The notes beneath the pieces were generated by a model that was given only the letters and a program-made list of their open reading frames with translations, was not told where the DNA came from and searched no databases. Shown one piece after another: positions 10,342-19,038 of a stretch of 20,876 nt of DNA (position 1 is the stretch's first letter; each line of letters begins with the position of its first letter). The stretch is from Conidiobolus incongruus B7586. Lineage: Eukaryota > Entomophthoromycota > Entomophthoromycetes > Entomophthorales > Conidiobolaceae. Position numbers and translations under genes: made by a program. The DNA lies in assembly GCA_000697335.1 (NCBI GenBank), contig JNEM01010797.1, positions 1 through 20,876 on the forward strand. The letters run 5' to 3'.

Positions 10342-11025
10342 ATGGTTTTCTCTTCTCCCATCTTCGGTCAAGTCACTCCCTTCGGTGCTCAGCCCTACTC
10401 CCAATTCCCCCAAATCCAGGCTATCAAGCAACAAGTCATTGCTCAAGCTTTCCAGACCTTGAACGCTGTTGAACAAGTTGCCGTCCAACAAATCCAGAAC
10501 CCCAACCCCCACCAACTCCAACACTTCGTCTATGCTATTGAACAACAAAAGCAACAGACCAAGGCTGTCATCCAACACTTAGTCCAACTCAAATTACAGA
10601 CCCTTGCTTCTGGAGTTCCCCAAGCCTACAGCCCTGTCCAACGCCAAGAAGTTGAACAATCCGTCCAACGCTTGGTCCAATTGGCTCAAATCAAGCACCA
10701 AATCCGTCAACTCTTGAACGAATCCAAGAACACCCACAACCCCCAGAAGATCCACGACAATGCTAAGCAGGTTTTGGAATTAGCTCAACTCGCCAAGTTA
10801 GTCCTTGCTCAAATCCAACAAAACCAATACAGCCAGATCAACTTCGGTACCTGGGCCACCACTGGACTCTTCGGTATTAACCCCTTCGGTGCCAACTTCA
10901 ACACCTATGGTTACCAAGGTCTCTGGAGTCAAACTCCCAACACCTGGGCCTACCCCTCTGTCTACCCTCAAACCTCCGTCTATGGTCAATCTCCCATTTT
11001 CGGCCAATATACCCCTTTCTACTAA
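10342..11025 (+). CDS. Gene C: Gln-rich four-helix/prion-like family protein, 227 aa
   Basis: Residues 1-205 are identical to genes A and B, with silent differences from B at 10458, 10704 and 10833. From base 10956 the sequence changes sharply. The last 22 residues read SVYPQTSVYGQSPIFGQYTPFY in place of the TTFGQ...SPWY tail, with the same length. This tail closely matches the minus-strand gene H, so C probably keeps an older tail that A and B lost, or the body was overwritten by gene conversion. The layout is as for A: a short leader, a Gln-rich four-helix core and an FG/Tyr-rich tail, with no Cys and no signal peptide. AATAAA occurs at 11044. Function unknown. Confidence 0.9.
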   Translation: MVFSSPIFGQVTPFGAQPYSQFPQIQAIKQQVIAQAFQTLNAVEQVAVQQIQNPNPHQLQHFVYAIEQQKQQTKAVIQHLVQLKLQTLASGVPQAYSPVQRQEVEQSVQRLVQLAQIKHQIRQLLNESKNTHNPQKIHDNAKQVLELAQLAKLVLAQIQQNQYSQINFGTWATTGLFGINPFGANFNTYGYQGLWSQTPNTWAYPSVYPQTSVYGQSPIFGQYTPFY

Positions 11026-11049
11026 ATATTCCCATTTAGTTTGAATAAA

Positions 11050-13375
11050 CTTAATATATTTCTTACGTCTTTTATATTTGATGCTAAGTTTTATATAAAT
11101 ATTTCAGTCCTTTATTTATATAATATAAAACCTACTACTTCATTCCTAATATTTTATATCAGATATTTAAATCAATGAATTATATTTTTTCAAATATCTT
11201 TAAATTTTCATATCAATTTTAATTCTATATATATAATAATTAATGATAATTCTTAAACTATTAATATCAAAATATATTTGACTTTCAAAATTATAAAATT
11301 TTTTATTAAATATTTTAAATATATTAATATTAATATTAATATTAAACTAAAACTTTCATGTTGTCCTTATATCAATATTGATCTACATGTTCAAATCTTT
11401 TTCAAAATACAGATAAAAAAATAAATTTTGAATAATTAGTTACATAGATAATCATTATAGTTTATAATAATATTAATAGTTCAAAATATTATAATATGGT
11501 CTTTATAAACCTTTATGGTATATCATAAAATCTTTTGATTATTTATAATATAATTCAATATTACTTGATGGACTATATTATATATTACAATATTATTAAT
11601 TTTAATATTGAATTTAAAATATAACTTGCTCAATACTCTTTATTAAATATAGTAATTTAATAGTCATATATTTTTAATTATATTATATTCTCCTTTAATA
11701 TTAATATTAGAAAGTATATACTTAACATATTATTTTAATTTAACAAAATAATTAGTTTTACTATATTGTAAAAGAATTTTGAATATTGTGATATATGATA
11801 TATCATTAATATTTTTTCAACCTTAAAAAAATAATTTTTTATAGTTGTTAAATATATTTGGTATTTTTATTTATATTAGATATTTAGATATCTAATCTAA
11901 ATTGTCAATTTATTTTTTAAAACTTAATGTTATATTTTAGATTATAGTATCTAATTATATCAAATCTCATAATAGAATATATATTTCTCATTATATATGG
12001 TTTAATCATGTAGTTTATTTGTTCATTTATTTTATATCAAATGTAATCTATTCAATAACCCACTTGAGCATTCATATTAAAAATGAAGAAATTTTTTAAA
12101 GTTGTATTTTAGTGTTATCAAAATATATTCCTTAATTAAAACAAATTATGATTATATTAATTTTTTAAATTATATTTTGATTGAATACTTGATCTAATTA
12201 ACAAATATTTCCAAATTACATGTAAAAAATATTTAATAAAATCAATAACTACTTAAAAATTTCATTTTATCTGATCTAAAATGGGTAAAAATAGTATACT
12301 TATAGCTTGCTATTCAAATGAAAAATTGGATGAAATGAAGAACATCAATTAAATTTTTGGAAGCACAGTATGTTGTATTAAATATATTCCATTGAATGTT
12401 AAATATATATATATATTTAAGGGTTTATCTCTTAACAGTTATCCAAAATAGAATATTGAAGCTTTTAAATGGATAAAACTGTTCTTAATTACAATATTTC
12501 TTAATAAATATTAAATTAATTATATTCATATTTATATTAGATAATAACTACTTTAATGTATATTTTCTGATGAAAACGATTTTATTATTTCTTACTTTAT
12601 TTCATAAAGACTATTGTTATATTATATAGAATTCAAAGGTTAAATACTATATTAAAATAAGTGGATTAGGAACTTTTCAATATTTTAAATCCATATTGAG
12701 TACAATTTTGAATTTAAAATATAACCTTTCGAATACAGTTTAACAAATAATGTTAATTAAAATTAATTTAATTTATAGTATTTAATTTGCTGATATAAAT
12801 TAAACTAAGATTGTTAGATAAAAGAGTGTAAAAATCATTATTTAAATGTCTATTTATTTTTTGTAATTAATAACTTGGAGATAAGTGAAAATGATATATT
12901 AAATCGAATTAAAATTAATTTGATTATTTGTTTGGAAATTCATAAGTTTTATATTTCTATTCAAAGTATTCATAATAATATTGTATTAGATAGATATTTT
13001 GTTTGAATTATATACTATTACATATTTTGTTTAGTGAAAATGATTCAGATATAATGATGCTCTATGGTGGCTGAAATTCTTTAATTCAATTTTTTCTTCC
13101 TCTAATCAAATCATTGAATTTTCTAGATTAGCTGTATTATTTGTGACTGCTAATACCAAATCAAAAAAGCCAAAATACAATTGTAAAATTATAGTTATAT
13201 CCCTTATTATTTGGTATTAAACCAATTTACATATATGACCATATTTTGAAATGCAAATAAATTATCAAAGAGAATTGAATTGGGTACTTTCATCATTTAA
13301 TCAATCAAACAGATTATATCCTGATAAAATAATTAAATTTTTTATTCAAATTGAAATTTCAACAGAGATTTTAAA
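11050..13375. other. C-D spacer, no gene recognised
   Basis: About 2.3 kb of AT-rich DNA. It holds a short hexamer-like run of AATATT/ATTAAT near 11319-11345 and a weakly repeated motif TTGAATTTAAAATATAAC near 11607 and again near 12707. No family relic, RNA gene or transposon end is visible. Confidence 0.5.
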
Positions 13376-13379
13376 TTTG

Positions 13380-13421
13380 TGACGTTTACCCTACAAAGCC
13401 ACTGGTAGGAAAAGTATAAAA
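13380..13421 (+). promoter_or_regulatory. Composite promoter of gene D
   Basis: TGACGT 13380-13385, a 10-base spacer (two longer than in A, B, C and E), AAGCCACT 13396-13403, TATAAAA 13415-13421 starting 74 bp before the ATG. The element is conserved although the rest of the upstream DNA does not resemble that of genes A to C. Confidence 0.75.
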
Positions 13422-13488
13422 TATGATTTTTCCCAAATTCTAATAGATCATTAAAGTAAGTGATTATTACTTAAAAATTATAATTAAA

Positions 13489-14484
13489 ATGGTTTTCTCT
13501 TCACTCTTCGGTTCTTCATCTTCTTCCTCCTACGGTCAACAATCCCCGCTCTCTGGTCAACAGACTCCCTATGGACAATACGGCCAATATGATCAGCAGA
13601 CTCCCTATGGTCAACAACACGGCCAGCAATACAGCCAACAAGGTTCCTACCAACAGAACCCTCAGCTCCAACAGCTCAAGCAACAAGTTTTGAGCCAAGC
13701 TTACCAGACCCTCAACATTGTTGAACAGATTGCTCAACAACAAGCCCACCAACCCCAGCCCCAACAGCTCCACCAACAATACTACCAAATTGACCAACAA
13801 AAGGAACAAGTTCAACAACTCATTCACCAATTGATCCAGAACAAGATCCAATACCTCCGTCAAGTCCAGAACCGTGTCGAGCGCCAAGAAATTGAACAAT
13901 CCGTCCAACGCTTAGTCCAATTGGCTCAAATTAAGCAACACATCCGTCAACTCTTCATCGAAGCTAAAAATGCCCAAAACCAGCAACAAGTTCGTGAACA
14001 CGCTCGCCAAGTCATCCAATTGACTCAACTTGCTCGCTTGGTCCTGAATCAAATTCAAGAATCACAATACGGTCACATTGACTTCTCCGCTTACGGTCAA
14101 TCTGGTCTCTTCAATAGCTTTGGTCCCCAATCCTTCGGTCAAGGTTTCCAAGGTCAGAACTGGAACCAATGGGGTAGTCAATCTCCCTATGGTCAACAAG
14201 GTCAGAACTGGAGTCAATATGGTAGCCAATCTCCTTTCGGTTTCCAAGGACAGCAAGGTCAGAACTGGGGTCAATGTGGTAGCCAATCTCCTTTCGGTTT
14301 CCAAGGACAACAAGGCCAGAACTGGAGTCAATGTGGTAGCCAATCTCCTTTCGGTTTCCAAGGACAGCAAGGTCAGAACTGGGGTCAATACGGTAACCAA
14401 TCCCCCCTAAATTTCCAAGGTCAGAACTATAACCAATCCTCTCCTATGGGTGGTCAATACAACCTCGGATCCAGCTTATTCTAA
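13489..14484 (+). CDS. Gene D: Gln-rich family protein with tandem-repeat tail, 331 aa
   Basis: Longer paralog of genes A-C. Residues 1-56 are Ser/Tyr/Gly/Gln-rich (SYGQQSP, TPYGQYGQYDQQ), similar in composition to animal FUS-type prion-like domains. Residues 57-195 are the family core with the same four-helix pattern; IEQSVQRLVQLAQIK is almost identical to A. Residues 196-331 are low complexity. From about residue 222 they hold repeats of a 19-residue unit built on QNW(S/G)Q(Y/C)GSQSPFG. Only two Cys are present, both in this repeat (QCG). No signal peptide or membrane span is seen. The AAAATGG start lies 74 bp after the start of the TATA box. AATAAA is at 14513. I do not recognise the family; assembly into a gel or condensate is an inference from composition. 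Confidence 0.9.
   Translation: MVFSSLFGSSSSSSYGQQSPLSGQQTPYGQYGQYDQQTPYGQQHGQQYSQQGSYQQNPQLQQLKQQVLSQAYQTLNIVEQIAQQQAHQPQPQQLHQQYYQIDQQKEQVQQLIHQLIQNKIQYLRQVQNRVERQEIEQSVQRLVQLAQIKQHIRQLFIEAKNAQNQQQVREHARQVIQLTQLARLVLNQIQESQYGHIDFSAYGQSGLFNSFGPQSFGQGFQGQNWNQWGSQSPYGQQGQNWSQYGSQSPFGFQGQQGQNWGQCGSQSPFGFQGQQGQNWSQCGSQSPFGFQGQQGQNWGQYGNQSPLNFQGQNYNQSSPMGGQYNLGSSLF
14152..14418 (+). repeat. 57-bp coding minisatellite in gene D
   Basis: Five tandem units begin with GGTCAGAACTGG or a close variant, at 14152 (48 bp), 14200, 14257, 14314 (57 bp each) and 14371 (48 bp). A degenerate sixth start lies at 14419. Every unit length is a multiple of three, so the frame holds. The middle three are nearly identical, which suggests recent expansion by slippage or unequal exchange. 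Confidence 0.92.
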
Positions 14485-14518
14485 ACTCCTTACTCTCTAA
14501 GTCCCTGATATTAATAAA

Positions 14519-15625
14519 ATAGTCTGATATTTTTGACAAGATTATATGTTTGGAAAAAATTATTTTTAACCATTTCATTAATTAATCAATTAAGTTATGA
14601 TCAGAAATATCAAAAGCATTAATTATTCTAATAGGTACTTCACTCATTATTCTTTTATACACTGTAATAACTGGTTTTCTTTATACTATTTCACATGTTG
14701 ATATTATTAAGTGTATTTCGATATATAATATAAATATCGAAAAGGCAAATTTTATAAATTATTAATTTTTATTAATACTATATATTTTATCACTTGAAAA
14801 ATGCAGAGTTAATATCCAGTAATAATAATTCTTAATAATTAACTGCTTATCTAATAATTTATTAAGAATTCCAATATACAGGATAATATATTAGATTCAA
14901 TACTTAAATATATTCTTAATATATCTGTTTCATTGTAATTTAGAATATTTAATCATATATTATATTCAAATTTATCAATTTAAAAAATTAAAATTATATT
15001 ATAATATATATAAATAACAAATATATACTTCCATTTCCCCTTTATCAACTAATACTATTAATTATTAAAAAATAACAAATATTATATTGATTGTTTATAG
15101 GTATTTAAAATTAAGACAAATATATTTTCAAAATTTTTTCAATTTGTAATAAAAATATAAAAATAAAGAAAAATTAATTCGAACTCTATTGCATAACCTT
15201 ATAGTACCCTGTATTTTACATCTGAAACCACTAACTATCAATTATTAAAATAGAAGTATTTGTAGGTTTTTACAACTTGTGTTATTAAATTTTTTTTTGA
15301 TTTTACTTCAAACCTACACAAATTAATTGTTAATAAATGGAATTTTATTTGGCTTGATTTTCGATATATAGGATATTTCAAAATTTTATTATAATATCAA
15401 TATCAGAATATAAAATTGGTACAAATTTTTATTGATTTGGCATATTATTTATGGAGGATTTAAATTATTCTGTTGCATAGCTATATAATAATGAGTAATT
15501 TTATAAAAATCATTCGATTAAATAATCAACAAAATATATTTAAACAAAGTTATCAACGTCATAAAATTAAGAAATTTAATTCGTTACATAAAACACTACT
15601 AGAACTATTTCGTAATAGTAATAAC
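14519..15625. other. D-E spacer, no gene recognised
   Basis: About 1.1 kb of AT-rich DNA. It contains a 9-bp perfect inverted repeat with a 9-base loop at 14716-14742 (stem TTTCGATAT). A minus-strand TGACGTTG at 15554-15561 lies about 70 bp upstream of the gene E promoter but lacks the AAGCCAC partner. No coding signal is seen. Confidence 0.5.
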
Positions 15626-15631
15626 AGTTGA

Positions 15632-15668
15632 TGACGTATCTTAAGAAGCCACTCTAATGTATATAAAT
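15632..15668 (+). promoter_or_regulatory. Composite promoter of gene E
   Basis: TGACGT 15632-15637, 8-base spacer, AAGCCACT 15646-15653, TATAAAT 15662-15668. The TATA box starts 69 bp before the ATG at 15731, as in the other paralogs. This spacing argues against an upstream in-frame ATG at 15686, which would lie only 18 bp after the TATA box and probably upstream of the transcription start. Confidence 0.75.
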
Positions 15669-15730
15669 TGAAATTTAAAAGATAATTGATAATAAAGTTA
15701 CTTCGTTTTGAGTTTGTGATAGTAATAAAA

Positions 15731-16840
15731 ATGGGTCTATCTTCTTTGTTTGGACGTCATTCTTCCCACTATGGTCAAGACTCACCATCCTGGAGTCAAC
15801 AATCTAGCTGGAGTCAACAATCACCCTCTTGGGGTCAGCAATCTAGCTGTGCTCAACAATCACCCTCTTGTGGTCAGCAATCTGGATGGGGCCAGCAGTC
15901 TCCTATGTCTGGTCAACAGAGCCAGTGGGGCCAGAGATGGGGACAAGGATGCAATCAATTCTACCAGCAGAACCCTCAACTCCAGCAGCTTCGTCAACAG
16001 GTTTTAAGCCAAGCTTACCAGACTTTGAACCAAATTGAGCAAATCGCTCACCAGCAAATTCAGCAACCTCAACCTCAGCAGCTCCAGCAGCAATATTGTC
16101 AGATTGACCAGCAAAAGGAACACACTATTCAACTCATCCAGCAGTTGATCCAAAACAAGATTCAGATGCTCCGTCAAGTTCAAGATCGCTGCCAGCGTCA
16201 GGAAGTTGAACAGAGTGTCCAGCGTTTGATTCAACTGGCTCAAATTAAACAACACATCCGCCAACTTTTAATTGAAGCTAAGAGTGCTTGCAACCCAGAA
16301 CGCGTACGTGACAACGCTCGTCAAGTTATTCAATTGGCTCAGCTCACTCGCTTAATCATTAACCAGATTCAGGAGAGCCAATATTCCGAAATTAACTTTA
16401 GCAACTATGGCAACCTTGGCCAGGGTCAAGGCCTTTTCTGCCAGCCCAATAGCTTCGGATTCCAAAATTTCCAACCTCAAGGATGGAATCAATTCGGTAG
16501 TCGCGGATGCGATAGCCATAACTGGAACCAATATAGCCCTCAAGGATGGCAAGGCCAAGGTTGGAGCCAGTTCCAAGGTCTTCGTTGCCCCTTACGCGAC
16601 CAGGGTTTCAATTGGAATCAATGGGGTAACAATTTTAATCAATGGGGTAACCAGTCTTCACCTTGCAGCTTCAGATCTCAGAACTGGAACCAATGTGGCA
16701 ATCCTTCATCCTCTCCCTTCGGCTTTCAATCTCAAGATTGGGGTAATCAATATGGTGGCCAGAACTGTCCATCCTCTAATCAGGGTCAAGGTTGGAACCA
16801 ATTTGGATCTCCTAGAAGCTTTGGAGCTTGCCTCTACTGA
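15731..16840 (+). CDS. Gene E: Cys- and Trp-rich Gln-rich family protein, 369 aa
   Basis: The most divergent and longest intact paralog. Residues 1-80 carry Trp/Ser/Gln repeats (SWSQQSPSWGQQS). Residues 81-220 are the family core, very close to that of D (NPQLQQLRQQVLSQAYQTLN at its start). Residues 221-369 are a Gly/Asn/Gln/Trp tail with repeated NWNQ(W/Y/C)G-like motifs, ending FGACLY. It has 13 Cys, against none in A-C and two in D, spread over head, core and tail. Without a signal peptide they sit in a reducing compartment, so metal binding or redox cross-linking is only a guess. Codon use is less biased than in A-D, suggesting lower expression or older divergence. The start at 15731 is chosen by homology (MGLSSLFG against MVFSSLFG), the AAAATGG context and the TATA distance. 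AATAAA is at 16892. Confidence 0.88.
   Translation: MGLSSLFGRHSSHYGQDSPSWSQQSSWSQQSPSWGQQSSCAQQSPSCGQQSGWGQQSPMSGQQSQWGQRWGQGCNQFYQQNPQLQQLRQQVLSQAYQTLNQIEQIAHQQIQQPQPQQLQQQYCQIDQQKEHTIQLIQQLIQNKIQMLRQVQDRCQRQEVEQSVQRLIQLAQIKQHIRQLLIEAKSACNPERVRDNARQVIQLAQLTRLIINQIQESQYSEINFSNYGNLGQGQGLFCQPNSFGFQNFQPQGWNQFGSRGCDSHNWNQYSPQGWQGQGWSQFQGLRCPLRDQGFNWNQWGNNFNQWGNQSSPCSFRSQNWNQCGNPSSSPFGFQSQDWGNQYGGQNCPSSNQGQGWNQFGSPRSFGACLY
15806..15883 (+). repeat. Two 39-bp tandem repeats at the start of gene E
   Basis: Units 15806-15844 and 15845-15883 encode SWSQQSPSWGQQS and SCAQQSPSCGQQS. They are nearly identical in DNA, but both Trp codons (TGG) of the first unit are Cys codons (TGT) in the second. Confidence 0.9.
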
Positions 16841-16897
16841 CTTTCATTAATATTGGCTAATTGTACTTGACAGATTTTTCTTATTATATTTAATAAA

Positions 16898-17509
16898 ATT
16901 GATTATCTGTCTAATTATATTTGTTTTGTGATGTATCTTGACTAATATTACCATAATAATCCATTATTTGATAACAATAATAATTGACTTTATTCATTTT
17001 GTTTGAATAATGATATTTTTTAAAAAACATATCAATTAAATTATCAGATTTTTTTTTAGATTTAATAATATACTATATTATTAAAAATCGATTTTATACA
17101 GTATCAAAGTTACATAGGTTTGATTTGATTATTTGAAGCAATAAATTTTTGTTCAGTTTTAATTATTATTTTTTAAAATTTCAACTAGAGTTTTTTATGC
17201 CAATATAAATGATTTTGAACAACCTAGATTGATTAAGTTATCTAATAATTATTTCAAAAGTTTATATTATTCTCTTGAATTTATAAATAGTCCTAAATGT
17301 TTCTTTTATATAACAATTGAATATAATATTTATGATTTGAATCAAGTTTAAATCAAGAATTTTTTGTAGTAATAATACTCTGTAATCTTAATAAATTATT
17401 TTATCAATCTCATAGATAAAATGAAAGCAACTCATTGTAAAATATCTCCAAGATAAAATTGTCCGAAATGAGAGAATTGATAAAAATTATGTTTATATGT
17501 CTGATCTTG
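16898..17509. other. Spacer between convergent E and F, no gene recognised
   Basis: About 600 bases of AT-rich DNA at the point where gene direction flips. I find no clear inverted repeat, transposon end or coding frame marking a rearrangement junction. Confidence 0.45.
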
Positions 17510-18194
17510 CAGCCTTGAGAAGATTGACTACCACATTGACCCCAGTTCTGACTTTGGAAATCTTGACCGAAGGATTGGGGACCAAAACTATTGAAGAGGC
17601 TAAATTGACCATAAGAATCGAAACCTATACTCGTGTATTGAAATTCTTAGATCTGAATGATAATTGCATAAGCGAGCTGAATCAATTGGATGATTTGAGA
17701 TTGTTCATGGATATGTTCTTCATACTATGCATCCTTGGCCTTGAATATTTGTTGAATGAGTTTTTTAATTTGAAAAATTGGATTATGTGTTGAATATCTT
17801 GTTCAATAGTTTGGAACTCGACGCGTTCCTGGGCTTGACAGAGGTATTGGATCTTGTTCTGGATCAATTAGTGAATGAGTTGTTGAACTTGTTCCTTTTG
17901 TTGGTCAATTTGGTAGTATTGTTGGTGGAACTGTTGGGGCTGGGGTTGGTGAACTTGTTGTTGAGTAATCTGTTCAACAATGTTGAGGGTTTGGCAGGCT
18001 TGGCTCAAAGCTTGTTGCTTGAGTCGTTGGAGCTGAGGATTCTGTTGGTAGGAACACTGTCGACCGTATTGCTGACTAAAAGGAGTCTATTTACCTTACA
18101 GGTTTTATTCAACAGAGGGAGTCTATCGACCGAAGAGAGGGGATTGTTGTCCGTAAGAGGTAGGAAAAGATTTAAATACAGAACAGAATACCAT
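17510..18194 (-). pseudogene. F: broken D-type family copy
   Basis: Decayed paralog of gene D, reading from an ATGG at 18194 down to about 17510. Pieces align well with D: YGQQSPLFG near the start, a core including TLNIVEQI, HQPQPQQ and YYQIDQQKEQVQQLIH, and a tail including SLFNSFGPQSFGQ and QNWGQCGSQS. The reading frame carries several in-frame stops in head and core and at least one frameshift in the third helix, after which a second frame continues the homology. Some stops are C-to-T at CpA (for example CAA to TAA in the core), but other changes are not RIP-like. Homology ends after the first repeat unit, so the minisatellite tail is absent. No function is expected. Confidence 0.88.
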
Positions 18195-18264
18195 TTTTTC
18201 AAATAATAATTTGATTTGTGTATCTTGTGGACGTAAAAAAGCAGTATATTATATGAATCAAATC

Positions 18265-18272
18265 AGTGACTT
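18265..18272 (-). promoter_or_regulatory. Possible decayed promoter half-site of F
   Basis: On the minus strand this reads AAGTCACT, one transition from the AAGCCACT of gene D, and lies 71 bp before the F start (78-86 bp in the intact genes). A TATAAT follows at about 18253-18248. The TGACGT half is not recognisable at the expected spacing, so this may be chance. Confidence 0.3.
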
Positions 18273-18279
18273 TGTGACA

Positions 18280-19030
18280 ATCTTAAAAATTTTAGATAGT
18301 CGGTTACAAATGACAATAGCAATTTTAAAAAATTTATTATATGATTTAAATGAATTTAATAAGTTTTATGACCATTTAATAGTGATAATTTGCAATGTAA
18401 TGTTATAATTGATTTATTAAGTTTATTATGGTTTTGATGCAATAAGACACAATACATTGGTATATAATCTTAGTATTCAGTCAATTAATAATAATTCATC
18501 TCATTTTTAAAATATTTGATTAATATTTTATAATTGAATTTTATTTATACCACAAATATTTTAGATATCACAGTCATTTATATTACTAAAAATGCCTGCT
18601 GAATATTATTTTTGTAACAAAATAGGATTTCCTAATATTCATATCAGCATTATTATAATAAAATTTATTAAACACAATAAATTTTCAGAATGTAGCTACA
18701 AATAGGATAATATTTAATGGTTCCAGATATTATAAATCATATGTCAATAGAATGATGAATAATATATTAATATATTCTCTATTAATTAAAATATTTAACT
18801 GATAAATTAAATCTATAATTTGGTAATTTAATTTCATATTCTTAGAAAAATTTAATGTTTGTGGACAATTCCCGATATACATTATTAAAATTTTATAATA
18901 ATAGAAAATTTATTCACGAAAATAATTAAATACTTATAATAAAATGCTGTTTTAATACACGACTAGAAATTGTGCAACAACAATGAGAGTTGAAAGTTGG
19001 ATACGTTGCAAGCTATAGGATTTCGAGGAT
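18280..19030. other. F-G spacer, no gene recognised
   Basis: About 750 bases of AT-rich DNA. Short AT-rich frames are present but none has family similarity, a promoter element or a plausible composition. The last 50-100 bases before G are less AT-rich and could be an unrecognisable remnant of its tail. Confidence 0.4.
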
Positions 19031-19038
19031 GAGGTGAA

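Noticed and set aside
13064-13071. Minus-strand CAGCCACC near-match to the promoter half-site
   Set aside because: No TGACGT at the right distance and no family copy downstream.
13489-13660. Homology of the gene D head to animal FUS/EWS proteins
   Set aside because: The likeness is of composition and short SYGQ-like motifs only. There is no RNA-binding domain, so common descent is not supported.
14062-14400. Antisense and shifted frames across the gene D repeat
   Set aside because: Open only because the 57-bp unit is a multiple of three and has no stop in those frames; they are shadows of the repeat.
14152-14418. Regular repeats considered as a CRISPR-like array
   Set aside because: Units are contiguous, coding and near-identical, with no unique spacers, in a eukaryotic-type locus.
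15686-15730. Upstream in-frame ATG adding 15 residues to gene E
   Set aside because: It lies 18 bp after the TATA box, probably upstream of the transcription start, and the extra residues have no counterpart in the paralogs.
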